The notes under the pieces were generated by a model, which was not told the origin of the DNA, did no database searches, and saw only the letters and a program-made list of their open reading frames with translations. This document shows, piece after piece, positions 17,739-26,840 of a DNA stretch of 64,000 nt (its first letter is position 1; the number at the start of each line of letters is the position of its first letter). The DNA is from CAKMMH01 sp927798255 (lineage in GTDB: Bacteria; Bdellovibrionota_C; UBA2361; CAKMMH01): the NCBI GenBank assembly GCA_034180415.1, contig JAXFOK010000018.1, positions 1 to 64,000 on the forward strand, in the 5' to 3' direction. The position numbers were made by a program, and so were the translations under genes.

Positions 17739-19490
17739 TTATAAATCTTCTAACTTATCTTCCATTCTTTCTATTGATTTAAGTTCATCGCCTGATAATT
17801 TATCATTCTTTTTAGCTAGACCTAATTTATAGTATTTTTTAGCAAGTTCTTTATTACCATCTGCTAAATAAACATCTCCTATATGCTCGAAAATAACGAT
17901 ATCATCATCAGCTAAATTAAGTGCTCGAAGTAATAAATCGAGTGCTTCTTTATACTCTTCTTGCTTAAACTTAATCCAACCAAGTGTATCAATGTAATAA
18001 GGATTCTTAGGATCTTTTTCTAACGCTCTATTTATATACTCTAGCGCTTTATCCAGATTAATATTATCTTCTGCCCAAGAATATGCTAAATAATTCAAAG
18101 CCTCTGCATAATCAGGATTTTTTGTAAGAATATAATTCATTTTTTCAAGTGCTATATCTTTTTTTCCAGATTCATATTGTAAAACTGCATATTGAAAAAT
18201 TATATCCAAGTCACCAGGTTTTTTCTCAAGAAATTCTAAAATTAATTTTTCTGAATCAGAGCTTTTTTCTAATTTTCTATAAATCATAATAAGTGTAGTA
18301 GCAATTCTTTTATCAAATGGAACATTTTTATAAGCTTCTTCTAACACTTTTTTTGCGTTATCATCTTTATCTAATTTTCTAAGAACATAAGCTAAAAGTA
18401 ATTTAGCATCGATATAATTTTTCTTTTCATCATCAAATTTAACTTTTTCTAGCTCGGTAGCAGCTTCTTCATATTTTTTTTCTGCTGCATACACAGTACC
18501 AAGTGCGTATCTTGCGCCTGTGTGTTCAGGATTAGACGCTAAAAGCAAGTTTAATTCTTTTGCCGCCTCTTCAGGCATATTTTTTTGCATATATATTAGT
18601 GCAATTTTATATCTAACTTCTGCTGTTGCTTCTTTTGAATCTTTTAATGCATTAAAATGAGAAAGTGCTTCATCTAGATTATTATCTTGAAGTGAAAGCT
18701 CAGCTAAAATTCTTCTTGCTAAAGAATGATTAGGATTTTTTTCTATAACATTTAGTGCAACTTTTTTGGCATCTTCAAGTTTACCTTGTAAAACTAGTAT
18801 TCTGCAAAATTCCATTGCAAGCACATCGTTTTCTTTATCAAGTTCATAAGCTTGTTTTAATATACTTTCTGCTTTAGAAATATCCTTTTGTTTTTCATAA
18901 ATTCTAGCTAAATATTGATATGAAATAACATCATCTGAAAACCTTTCTTTCATTTGTTCTAAAAGCTCTTGGGCTTTTGCTATATCTCCTTCTTCTCTAT
19001 AAATATCCGCTAAAAGCAAATATGCGTTCTTTTGTTTTGGATCGTTTTTTAAAATAAACTTATAAGCTTTTTTAGCTTCATCACTTTGAGAAAGAGCTTC
19101 ACAAAGCCCGGCTTTTATGTAGTAATTATCAAGTTTAATTGGCGCTTCTTTAATTGCGATTTTAATTTCATCTAATGCTTTTTCTAGAAGTCCTTCTCTT
19201 AAGTAAAGTTCTGCAAGTTTTGAATGGACTGCTGCTGAGTTTCCTTTTGACAATTCGCCAGCTTTTTTTAAATTACTAAGTGCTGAATCAAAATTTTGAT
19301 CAAATAAATCCATATTTCCCATTAAAAAATGGTGAAATGATGATGACTGTTGTTCCATATTATCTTGCATAAAGCTAACTTTGGAATTTTTTATATCAAC
19401 AGTTGGCGGTAAATCTGTTGGTGGAACGCTTGAACAAGCAATAACGACTAAACTAATGATAAAAATTGAAATAAAGATAACTTTTTTCAC
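17739..19490 (-). CDS. TPR-repeat lipoprotein
   Basis: The protein has about 583 residues. A signal peptide (KKVIFISIFIISLVVIAC) ends in a lipobox Cys, followed by a Pro-rich stretch and roughly a dozen tetratricopeptide units. The clearest are AEALNYLAYSWAEDNINLDKAL and PYYIDTLGWIKFKQEEYKEAL near the C-terminus. The frame opens with a GTG at 19499, but the next GTG at 19490 has AGGTGA just upstream and gives a cleaner signal peptide. Such proteins scaffold envelope complexes. The downstream LolB-like lipoprotein, 25 bp away, is a probable partner. Confidence 0.85.
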   Translation of the reverse strand: MKKVIFISIFIISLVVIACSSVPPTDLPPTVDIKNSKVSFMQDNMEQQSSSFHHFLMGNMDLFDQNFDSALSNLKKAGELSKGNSAAVHSKLAELYLREGLLEKALDEIKIAIKEAPIKLDNYYIKAGLCEALSQSDEAKKAYKFILKNDPKQKNAYLLLADIYREEGDIAKAQELLEQMKERFSDDVISYQYLARIYEKQKDISKAESILKQAYELDKENDVLAMEFCRILVLQGKLEDAKKVALNVIEKNPNHSLARRILAELSLQDNNLDEALSHFNALKDSKEATAEVRYKIALIYMQKNMPEEAAKELNLLLASNPEHTGARYALGTVYAAEKKYEEAATELEKVKFDDEKKNYIDAKLLLAYVLRKLDKDDNAKKVLEEAYKNVPFDKRIATTLIMIYRKLEKSSDSEKLILEFLEKKPGDLDIIFQYAVLQYESGKKDIALEKMNYILTKNPDYAEALNYLAYSWAEDNINLDKALEYINRALEKDPKNPYYIDTLGWIKFKQEEYKEALDLLLRALNLADDDIVIFEHIGDVYLADGNKELAKKYYKLGLAKKNDKLSGDELKSIERMEDKLEDL

Positions 19491-19667
19491 GCAAATCACC
19501 TAAAACAAAATAAAACTTTAAAAGGATATTATTACCTAAGAGATAGCTACACTCTTTTAATCATAGTAACTTATAATTATTTTCTTAACAATCAGATATT
19601 ACTAAAAAATTTAATCTTTCCGCTCTTTACTTATTATTTTTATATTGGTATATTAAATCATCATTTT

Positions 19668-19740
19668 GACCCTATCGTCTAGTGGTCTAGGACGCTAGCC
19701 TCTCACGCTGGAGACACGAGTTCGAACCTCGTTAGGGTCA
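19668..19740 (+). tRNA. tRNA-Glu (anticodon CTC)
   Basis: The acceptor stem GACCCTA pairs with TAGGGTC, with discriminator A. The anticodon arm is CTAGC-CTCTCAC-GCTGG with anticodon CTC. The T-arm is CGAG-TTCGAAC-CTCG. CCA is not encoded. At 73 nt with a short variable loop it is a normal class I tRNA. Confidence 0.95.
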
Positions 19741-19879
19741 TATTCTCTTTATCACATATCAGAAGTCAAGTACAAAAAGACAAGAAACGGCAATCAATTA
19801 GCAAAAACCAATATTAGCTATTAGAGAAAATCAGAAATCAGATAACAGACACCCAGCACCATCCCCACGAGAGCAGATT

Positions 19880-20112
19880 CGACGAATAAAAAAACAAGAA
19901 CAAACAAAGTACAAAATAGACAAGGCATTGAAGAGTAAAAATTGGCAAGGCGTGAAAAAGACGAGACATACTTAGCTTTATCACAAAAAAAACGAGCGAA
20001 GTTAGTCTACACTATACAATCCGTAAAAATTAGTGAGGCACGAAAAAGTCAAAAATAATTAATTTCACCAAAAAAAACGGACAAGGTGCGGAAATTACAA
20101 GGCATTGAAGCG
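19880..20112 (+). repeat. Degenerate half-copies of the palindromic element
   Basis: There is no gene between the tRNA and the HU stop. The left-half block recurs as ATTGGCAAGGCGTGAAAAAG (near 19939), TGAGGCACGAAAAAGT (near 20033) and ACAAGGTGCGGAAATTACAA (near 20082), each without a matching right half. The text looks like repeated insertion or decay of the same element next to the intact copy at 20113. Confidence 0.6.
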
Positions 20113-20240
20113 TAAAAATTGGCAAGGCGCGAAAAAGACGAGACATTTGATAGGACTCCACCGGAGGCGTACTATTAGTACGTTGAGGATGGAGTCACTA
20201 TCAAATAACGAAGTATTTTTCGATGGATTGCCAATTTTTA
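20113..20240 (+). repeat. Stop-codon palindromic element, copy C, abutting the HU gene stop
   Basis: This 128-bp palindrome has outer arms TAAAAATTGGCAA and TTGCCAATTTTTA. The right arm ends exactly at the base before the stop codon (20241-20243). The left block GGCGCGAAAAAGACGAGACA and right block AATAACGAAGTATTTTTCGA match the fliG copies. The inner stem differs: TTTGATAG...CTATCAAA with GACTCCA...TGGAGTC. Confidence 0.85.
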
Positions 20241-21002
20241 CTAGTCGGAGAAGTCGACAAGACTCTTAGCTGGCGCAAAACGCACCCTACTCTTTGCCTT
20301 AATATGAACGATTTCGCCAGTTGTAGGATTTCTTCCGATTCTAGCCTTTGTTTTTCTTACATAAAGCTTTCCAAGACCTAAGAATGGAACTTTGTAACCT
20401 TTTGAAAGAGCATCTAATATAAAATTTGTAATATCATCGCAAATTTCTTTTGCTTGGGCTCTTTTTTCAAGTCCACAGAAAGCTTTAATATTATCATAAA
20501 ACTCTAATTGTGTGTAACTAAGAGTTGAATCATTATTTGGCTTAATTGCTGAAGTAATCTTTTCAACTTCTTGTTTTTCAACTACTTTTGAAGAATTATT
20601 CTTACTTGAAACATTGATTACTTTATCTTGTTTTGAAGATTTTAGTGATTTGTTAAGCTGTACGTTACTTACTTTGACATTATCTTTTACCTGGCTTTTT
20701 GCTTGAATGCTTGTATCTTTTGCTTTTATATTTAATTTTGTACTCTTAACTTTTAAATCTTCAGTTTTAGCACTTTTAGTCTGAACTTTTTTGACATCTT
20801 TAACTTTAGAAGCAGCGATCTTTTTACTAGCTGATGCAATTTGCTTTTTTGATTTAGTATCACTTACCTTACTAACTTTTTTACTTGTGCTCTTTACGCT
20901 TGCACTTTTTGAACTAGCTTTTAAAGTTTTTACATTTTTTTTAGGTTCAAGCTTTTTTGTTTTGCTTGTAGTTACTTTTTTAGCAGATGCTGCCTTAGCC
21001 AT
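20241..21002 (-). CDS. HU-family DNA-binding protein with long basic N-terminal tail
   Basis: The protein has 253 residues. About 160 N-terminal residues are Lys/Ser/Ala/Val-rich, like a histone H1 tail. The last 90 residues form an HU/IHF domain (FYDNIKAFCGLEKRAQAKEI, FLGLGKLYVRKTKARIGRNPTTGE, VRFAPAKSLVD), including the RNPxTGE DNA-binding arm. A frame opens at 21017, but AAAGGAG lies just before the ATG at 21002, which I take as the start. Basic tails in HU proteins are more often short and C-terminal, so the layout is unusual. Likely a nucleoid protein. Confidence 0.85.
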   Translation of the reverse strand: MAKAASAKKVTTSKTKKLEPKKNVKTLKASSKSASVKSTSKKVSKVSDTKSKKQIASASKKIAASKVKDVKKVQTKSAKTEDLKVKSTKLNIKAKDTSIQAKSQVKDNVKVSNVQLNKSLKSSKQDKVINVSSKNNSSKVVEKQEVEKITSAIKPNNDSTLSYTQLEFYDNIKAFCGLEKRAQAKEICDDITNFILDALSKGYKVPFLGLGKLYVRKTKARIGRNPTTGEIVHIKAKSRVRFAPAKSLVDFSD

Positions 21003-21206
21003 ATTAGCTCCTTTCATAAAATATTAAATTTATTAGAAAATTATAGAAAAGTTATAAAAATTATAAACTTCCAATAAAATAACACTATTGCTATATATAA
21101 TGTAAAACTGATATATTTATCAAGAGTTTTTTTTGCAATATCTTAAAAAAAAACAAAACTGTCCTTTATAATTTTACTAAATTATTAAATTTATACAACA
21201 GAAAAT

Positions 21207-21851
21207 ATGCTAAAAAACAGATTATTATTAACCTTTATCTTTATAATACTATATTTTACAGTATTTAATAACGCCTTATGTGAGATATTCGAGCAAAATA
21301 ATATTTTTATTGATATTCCAAGTAACATGACTACGGTTAAAAGCGATTTTCCTATGGTTATAGCTCAAATAAAATACAAAGATAAGGATTTTCCAACGGT
21401 AACAATAACTAATGAACAATCAAAGGATACGGCTAATCTTTTACCACAAGAGCTTGAAGCAAGGTTAAAGGAGACTTATGAAAGATTAGGATTTAAAGTT
21501 TTAACATCTAACTTTCTAAAAACGCAGGCAATTTCTACTTATACTTCAAATTTATTTCAAATTGAGTATACATATAATGGACTATTATTTGTGTCACTTA
21601 TAAACATTTTCACCTATAATGATCAAACTTACTATATTACGACAATAAACAAAATAGATAACCAAACTCCATTAAAGGAAACTATCAAATTTCAAGAAGG
21701 GTTTTTAAACTTTATTTCTTTAGAAAAGAAAACATTAACTAATGATTCTAAAAGTAGCAATGAGACTAAAAACAATTCTGCATCAAATATCTTAATCGGG
21801 TGTATTGCGTTACTTGGGAGCGCCATTTTATTTGCGGGCAAAAAATCTTAA
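21207..21851 (+). CDS. Exported protein with C-terminal membrane anchor, unknown
   Basis: The 214-residue protein has an N-terminal signal sequence (LLLTFIFIILYFTVFNNALC) and a C-terminal hydrophobic helix followed by GKKS (ILIGCIALLGSAILFAGKKS). The middle resembles small beta-rich periplasmic domains of the PsbP/DcrB kind (IFIDIPSNMTTVKSDFP, YITTINKI), but this is a weak impression. A Ser/Asn-rich linker precedes the anchor. No Shine-Dalgarno sequence is seen. It is upstream of lysS by about 120 bp on the same strand. Confidence 0.6.
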   Translation: MLKNRLLLTFIFIILYFTVFNNALCEIFEQNNIFIDIPSNMTTVKSDFPMVIAQIKYKDKDFPTVTITNEQSKDTANLLPQELEARLKETYERLGFKVLTSNFLKTQAISTYTSNLFQIEYTYNGLLFVSLINIFTYNDQTYYITTINKIDNQTPLKETIKFQEGFLNFISLEKKTLTNDSKSSNETKNNSASNILIGCIALLGSAILFAGKKS

Positions 21852-21969
21852 AAACTAACATATTAATATTGTTTTATTTCCTTGCAATCACTTCGTCTAT
21901 ATTTTATAGTACTTGTTACAAAGCTATTTATAAGTAGATTTTTAATTATATTTTTAAATTGAGGTAAAA

Positions 21970-23409
21970 ATGATTGATAATATTCGTGAAGAAAAAATAA
22001 AGAAAATGAATAATTTTAAAGAAGCTGGAATTGAAACTTACCCAGCAGGGCCGTTTATAAAAGAATCTACTCAAAGTGCAATAAAAAAAACTGTAGGCGA
22101 AGAAGTAAAAATTGCTGGAAGAATTATGCTTTTTAGAGAAATGGGAAATATTACTTTTCTTACCATTCAAGATGAACAAGGTAGAATGCAAGCAGTGCTA
22201 AGTAAAAAAGAGCTTGAAAATGAAGAAGGATATAAGTTCTGGATTAAAAATTTAGATATGGGAGATTTCGTAGGACTTGAAGGCCCAAGATTTACAACTC
22301 AAAAAGGTGAAGAGTCTGTTTTAGTTAAAAAAATTACACTTCTTACAAAATCGCTTCTTCCTCTTCCTGATAAGCATAAAGCGCTTCAAGATGAAGATAA
22401 AAGGTTAAGGAAACGTTACCTTGATATTATGTTCAATAAAGATGTTCAAGATTTAGTATATAAGAGAGATAAGTATTGGAATGCAATTAGAACTTTCTTA
22501 AAAGAAAGAGGATTTACGGAGGTTTATACACCAGTACTTGAAACTACTCCTGGTGGAGCAGACGCTAGACCGTTTGTGACTCATCACAACGCACTTGACA
22601 TTCCTGTATATTTAAGAATTTCAATGGGAGAACTTTGGCAAAAAAGACTAATGGTTGCAGGGTTTGAAAAAACTTTTGAAATTGGAAGACAATTTAGAAA
22701 TGAAGGAATGGATGCGGAGCACTTGCAAGATTATAGCCAAGTAGAGTTTTACTGGGCTTACGCAAATTATGAAATGGGAATGAAGCTTGTAGAAGAAATG
22801 TATAAGTATATAGCAAAGGAAGTTTTCGGTACATTAAAATTTTCAATCAAAGGCTGGGATATTGATTTAGGAAGTGAGTGGAAAAGATATTCTTACACTG
22901 AAACTATTGAAGAGATGACAGGAATTAATATTAACACTGCCTCTTTAGAAGATATCACAAAGAAACTTGCAGATCTTAAAGTTGAGTATGATAGAAAAGG
23001 TTGGAACTTAACGAGAGCTATTGATACTCTTTGGAAATATTGTAGAAAACAAATTCCTGGACCTGGTTTTTTAATTAATGAACCAGTTTCTATTTCACCT
23101 CTTGCAAAAAGAATGAAAAATGAACCAGATTTAACTGAAAGATTTCATGTATTAATTGGTGGAAGTGAAATTGGAAATGGTTATAGTGAACTTAACGACC
23201 CAATGGATCAGGCGTCTCGCTTTGAAGAGCAACAAGCATTAAGAGATAGCGGAGACGAAGAAGCTCAAATGCATGATAAGGATTTCGTAGAAGCTCTAGA
23301 ATACGGTATGCCTCCTACTTGTGGCTTTGGTACTAGTGAAAGACTTTTATGGTTTTTACTTGATAAGAGTGCAAGAGAATGTCAAACATTCCCTCTAATG
23401 AAGCCGTAA
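21970..23409 (+). CDS. lysS: Lysyl-tRNA synthetase, class II
   Basis: At 479 residues it is close to the usual 490-510. The N-terminal OB-fold is VKIAGRIMLFREMGNITFLTIQD. Class II motif 2 is FEIGRQFRNEGMDAEH, and motif 3 is GFGTSERLLWFLLDKS. GADARPF and PVYLRISMGELWQKRL are the usual lysine-site blocks. It charges tRNA-Lys in the cytoplasm. GAGG precedes the ATG. The C-terminal end CQTFPLMKP is complete. Confidence 0.95.
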   Translation: MIDNIREEKIKKMNNFKEAGIETYPAGPFIKESTQSAIKKTVGEEVKIAGRIMLFREMGNITFLTIQDEQGRMQAVLSKKELENEEGYKFWIKNLDMGDFVGLEGPRFTTQKGEESVLVKKITLLTKSLLPLPDKHKALQDEDKRLRKRYLDIMFNKDVQDLVYKRDKYWNAIRTFLKERGFTEVYTPVLETTPGGADARPFVTHHNALDIPVYLRISMGELWQKRLMVAGFEKTFEIGRQFRNEGMDAEHLQDYSQVEFYWAYANYEMGMKLVEEMYKYIAKEVFGTLKFSIKGWDIDLGSEWKRYSYTETIEEMTGININTASLEDITKKLADLKVEYDRKGWNLTRAIDTLWKYCRKQIPGPGFLINEPVSISPLAKRMKNEPDLTERFHVLIGGSEIGNGYSELNDPMDQASRFEEQQALRDSGDEEAQMHDKDFVEALEYGMPPTCGFGTSERLLWFLLDKSARECQTFPLMKP

Positions 23410-23420
23410 GATGATTTAAA

Positions 23421-23480
23421 TAAAAAACTACATGAAGAACTCCTTTTGCAACGATTCGTGCTTAGAAGTTTCATGTAGTT
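23421..23480 (-). terminator. Terminator of csrA
   Basis: Perfect 11-bp arms AACTACATGAA and TTCATGTAGTT are extended by further pairing (ACTTCT/AGGAGT). In csrA orientation a T-rich tract follows. The loop side carries AAAAGGAGTT, a GGA motif of the kind CsrA binds. It lies between the convergent lysS and csrA ends. Confidence 0.8.
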
Positions 23481-23488
23481 GCATCTTA

Positions 23489-23713
23489 TTATTTATAAAG
23501 AGAAGTTTCGCGGCTTAGAGGCTCTACTCTCAATATTCTACTATTGTCGGGGATCATCTGTTCCCCCCTCACAAATAAGATTTTGTCCTTTTGACCAATC
23601 AAACCAAGCTTGACATTAGAGCGTCCTATGTTGTTAACAAATATTTGGGCAATTACCTTGCCGCAGTATATGATATCAATTATTTGTCCTTGTTTGCGTG
23701 ATAAAATATACAT
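23489..23713 (-). CDS. csrA: CsrA-family translational regulator
   Basis: The 74-residue protein matches CsrA/RsmA: MYILSRKQGQIIDI keeps L4 and R6, and FVRGE supplies the second RNA-binding Arg (R49, equivalent to R44 in E. coli). The strand pattern VKLGLIGQK is typical. CsrA dimers bind GGA motifs in mRNA leaders and often control flagellin. G+C is about 43 %, higher than the neighbouring genes. A very strong ribosome binding site (AGGGAGG) precedes the ATG. It is a single-gene unit with its own terminator. Confidence 0.85.
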   Translation of the reverse strand: MYILSRKQGQIIDIIYCGKVIAQIFVNNIGRSNVKLGLIGQKDKILFVRGEQMIPDNSRILRVEPLSRETSLYK

Positions 23714-23762
23714 AATCAGAACCTCCCTATAAAAAACCTTCTTGATCCATCCTCTTACCCAT
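23714..23762 (-). promoter_or_regulatory. csrA leader with several GGA motifs
   Basis: In the csrA sense direction, the 49 bases before the start contain AGAGGATGGATC and, overlapping the ribosome binding site, AGGGAGG. Three GGA motifs close to and on the ribosome binding site are what is expected for CsrA autorepression, known in gammaproteobacteria. Confidence 0.5.
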
Positions 23763-23850
23763 TATGAGCAAAAAACATAGCTCGTTATATTAACAAAAAC
23801 TAAGAAGTAATGCAAATATTTAGAAAAGCAATAATATACTGAAATTTTGG

Positions 23851-25296
23851 TTATAATTTTAAATAATTATGGATTGATTTAGCAGCCTTTCTCCCCATTC
23901 CCATAGCTAAAATCACGGTAGCTGCCCCTAAAACTATATCTCCACCTGCGTATATGCCATCAATAGATGTCTTTAAATTTTCATCAACTACGATTCTCCC
24001 CTTCTTATCAACTTCTATTTCAGGCGTTGTCTTTGAAATAAGAGGATTTGGATTATTTCCAAGAGCCATAATGACAGCATCAGCTTCAATAAAAAATTCA
24101 CTTCCTGGAATTTCCTTTGGACTTCTTCTTCCTGATGCATCAACTTCTCCTAATTCATACTTTAAACATTCAATCTTTGAAACTCTTTTATTTTCATCGC
24201 CAAGAATTCGTTTTGGGTTTGTTAAAAATAAAAATTCAACCCCTTCTTCCATCGCATGTTCTACCTCTTCTTTTCTTGCTGGCATTTCATCTCTAGTTCG
24301 TCTATAAACAAGTTTAACATTTGCTCCAAGTCTTCTTGCAACTCTTGAAGCATCCATTGCAACATTTCCACCACCTACTACAACTACATTTTTTACTTTA
24401 TAAACTGGTGTATTTGACTCTTCTTTGTAACCTTCCATTAAGTTTACACGAGTAAGAAATTCATTAGCACTAAAAACACCAACCAAATTCTCGCCTTCAA
24501 TATTCATGAACAAAGGAAGTCCAGCACCAGTGCTAATAAAAATAGCTTCAAAGCCATACTCTTCTTTTAATTCTTTTAATGTAGCAGTACGTCCAATAAC
24601 AAAATTTGTTACAAACTTTACGCCTAACTTTTTTAACTTTTCAATTTCTTTCTCAACTATATTATTTGGAAGTCTAAATTCTGGGATTCCATAAATTAGG
24701 ACACCACCAAGTTTATGAAATGCTTCAAACACTGTAACATCATATCCTAGCTTCCTTAAATCAGCACTTGCTGTAATTCCGCATGGCCCACTTCCTATAA
24801 TTGCGACTTTCTTTCCATTGCTTTTGATTTCTTTAATGTCAGAATCAAAGTCATTTTCTCTTGCGTAATCTGCGACAAATCTTTCAACTCGTCCTATTGA
24901 TACTGCTTTGTTTACATCCTTTAAAGATTTTCCAAGTACACATTCTTTTTGACATTGTTTTTCTTGAGGGCAAACTCTACCACAAATGCTAGGAAGAAGT
25001 GTATCTTCTTTTAGAACTTCATATGCTCCTTTAATATCACCTAATGAAACTTTTTTTAAAAAACTAGGGATTTTTACATTTACAGGACATCCTCCCATAC
25101 AAAGAGGATTTTTACATTCAAGACACCTTGAGGCTTCAATTCTTGCTTGCCTTTCAGTGTATGTGCTAGTAACTTCTAGCATATTGCAAATTCTCTTTTG
25201 TGCATCTTGTTCTTGTGGTATTTGAACAGAAATTTGTTGTTTTTCTTTTATCGTTAACGATTCATTATTAAAAATTTTTGATATCGTTTCTTCCAT
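23851..25296 (-). CDS. nfnB: NADH-dependent ferredoxin:NADP+ oxidoreductase, large subunit
   Basis: The 481 residues match the GltD-like large subunit. N-terminal Cys clusters are CLECKNPLCMGGCP and CGRVCPQEKQC (two [4Fe-4S] sites). The first dinucleotide fold is KVAIIGSGPCGITASADL, the second VVVVGGGNVAMDASRVA. YAGGDIVLGAATV is the C-terminal FAD motif. NfnAB bifurcates electrons between NADPH, NAD and ferredoxin in anaerobes. GltD of glutamate synthase is the look-alike. The adjacent NfnA-type gene 10 bp upstream and the absence of a GltB gene favour NfnB. Confidence 0.9.
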   Translation of the reverse strand: MEETISKIFNNESLTIKEKQQISVQIPQEQDAQKRICNMLEVTSTYTERQARIEASRCLECKNPLCMGGCPVNVKIPSFLKKVSLGDIKGAYEVLKEDTLLPSICGRVCPQEKQCQKECVLGKSLKDVNKAVSIGRVERFVADYARENDFDSDIKEIKSNGKKVAIIGSGPCGITASADLRKLGYDVTVFEAFHKLGGVLIYGIPEFRLPNNIVEKEIEKLKKLGVKFVTNFVIGRTATLKELKEEYGFEAIFISTGAGLPLFMNIEGENLVGVFSANEFLTRVNLMEGYKEESNTPVYKVKNVVVVGGGNVAMDASRVARRLGANVKLVYRRTRDEMPARKEEVEHAMEEGVEFLFLTNPKRILGDENKRVSKIECLKYELGEVDASGRRSPKEIPGSEFFIEADAVIMALGNNPNPLISKTTPEIEVDKKGRIVVDENLKTSIDGIYAGGDIVLGAATVILAMGMGRKAAKSIHNYLKL

Positions 25297-25306
25297 GAAA
25301 ATACCC

Positions 25307-26131
25307 TTAATTTGTTAACCCAATCCTACATTTATGTTCGTGTTCAATTCCTGCAAAACTTTTCCCTCTTGCAAGAAGATTATCAAAATCAACTCCCGCC
25401 GCATCAAACTCTGGCCCATCAACGCATACAAATTTTGTTTCACCATTAACACTAACACGGCATCCGCCACACATTCCAGTACCATCTATCATTATTGTAT
25501 TTAATGATACAATTGTTTTTACATCATATTTTTTTGTAGTTAGCGAACAAAACTTCATCATAGGAAGAGGCCCAATTGCAATTACTAAATCAGGTTTCGT
25601 TTCGTTATTTTTGCAAAGCTCCTCAAGAGGCTCTGTAACTAAGGCTTTTTTCCCAGCACTTCCATCATCTGTACAAACTATAAGATTATGAGAAATATCT
25701 TTAAAACGTTCTTCCCATAAAATTAATTCTTTTGTTCTTGCTCCTAGGATAACATTAACTTCATTACCTATTTTATATATTTCTTTACATATAGGAAAAA
25801 GTGGAGCAACACCGACACCTCCTCCAACACATACTACTTTTCCAAATTTTTCAATATGAGTTGGCGTTCCAAGAGGCCCCACAACAGAAATCTCATCACC
25901 GACATTTAATTTTGAAAGTTTAAAAGTTGTAGCTCCTACAACTTGAAATATTAAAGTTATAGTTTCATTTTCAGCATCAGCAATAGTAAGCGGGATTCTT
26001 TCTGCTAAATTTTCATTTAACATTACAATAACAAATTGTCCCGCTTTTCTATTTTTAGCGATTTCTTTTGCTTGAACTTTTAAACAAAAGACATCTTTTG
26101 AAAGTTGCTCTTTAAAGATTATTTTATTCAT
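25307..26131 (-). CDS. nfnA: NADH-dependent ferredoxin:NADP+ oxidoreductase, small subunit
   Basis: The 274-residue FNR-like protein has an FAD domain (RIPLTIAD, the R-x-x-[ST] flavin motif), an NAD-binding loop (VCVGGGVGVAPLFP) and a C-terminal [2Fe-2S] site (DGTGMCGGCRV plus FVCVDGPEFD). PyrK of dihydroorotate dehydrogenase is a relative, but the linkage to nfnB identifies it. The first 8 bases overlap the end of the upstream Arg-rich gene, so translation is probably coupled. Confidence 0.9.
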   Translation of the reverse strand: MNKIIFKEQLSKDVFCLKVQAKEIAKNRKAGQFVIVMLNENLAERIPLTIADAENETITLIFQVVGATTFKLSKLNVGDEISVVGPLGTPTHIEKFGKVVCVGGGVGVAPLFPICKEIYKIGNEVNVILGARTKELILWEERFKDISHNLIVCTDDGSAGKKALVTEPLEELCKNNETKPDLVIAIGPLPMMKFCSLTTKKYDVKTIVSLNTIMIDGTGMCGGCRVSVNGETKFVCVDGPEFDAAGVDFDNLLARGKSFAGIEHEHKCRIGLTN

Positions 26132-26840
26132 CTAAATCTTCTGCGACTCCTGGCCATAAGCAAACTACATTGCTTTCATCGTTAACATAAACACTAAATT
26201 CATCACCATAACGGCAGAAACCATATCTTACAGCTCCACCATTATCTCTTAATAAATCTCTACAAGCCTTGTCCTCACCATTATTCCAAAGCTCTTCGTA
26301 TTTCTTTAAAAGTGAATTATCATCTAAAAGCTCTCTATCAACCATAGCAACACAACGCGTATCTACAAAGATATTTCCAACAGGTTCTTGCATTTCTCGA
26401 GATAATTCCTTTTTATCAACTTTAACATTAGTTGGATGAATTATAATTGAAAGCCCGTAAGGATCTCTTTGAATACCGTAAGTATCAGGAGCTATATCTA
26501 TAACTTCTCCACCATAGTCCCTGATGATATTATCTTTTACACTTGCATCTTCATCTATATTATCAAGCATTTTTTGAATAAATTGAGGATTTGCAAGCAT
26601 GAACTGATCAATTAAAACCAATGCACCACTTTCAATTGCAATTCTTTCTCTTTTATTTCCTGCATCTGCCTGACTTATATCACTTCTCCTACGATTAAAT
26701 CTTGGAGCGCCACGGCCTGATGAATATCTTGAACTACTACGTGAAGAATACCTACCATCTCTCCCTCTTGAATTTCTTGAATAACGGCTATCACCTCTAG
26801 AGCCTCTATCATCTCTACTATACCTACTACCTCTTCTCAT
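26124..26840 (-). CDS. Protein with RS/RG-rich N-terminus, unknown, operonic with nfnAB
   Basis: In this 238-residue protein the first 55 residues are almost all Arg, Ser, Gly, Asp and Tyr (RYSRDDRGSRGD style). That resembles disordered RNA-binding tails. The rest is a compact acidic domain with conserved-looking IDQFMLANPQFIQKML, YGIQRDPYGLSIIIHP and GGAVRYGFCRYGDEF. I do not recognise the family. It overlaps nfnA by 8 bp and heads that operon. Confidence 0.7.
   Translation of the reverse strand: MRRGSRYSRDDRGSRGDSRYSRNSRGRDGRYSSRSSSRYSSGRGAPRFNRRRSDISQADAGNKRERIAIESGALVLIDQFMLANPQFIQKMLDNIDEDASVKDNIIRDYGGEVIDIAPDTYGIQRDPYGLSIIIHPTNVKVDKKELSREMQEPVGNIFVDTRCVAMVDRELLDDNSLLKKYEELWNNGEDKACRDLLRDNGGAVRYGFCRYGDEFSVYVNDESNVVCLWPGVAEDLDE

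Noticed and set aside
23851..25296. Glutamate synthase small chain (GltD)
   Set aside because: No GltB is present and the adjacent FNR-like [2Fe-2S] subunit makes NfnAB the better call.
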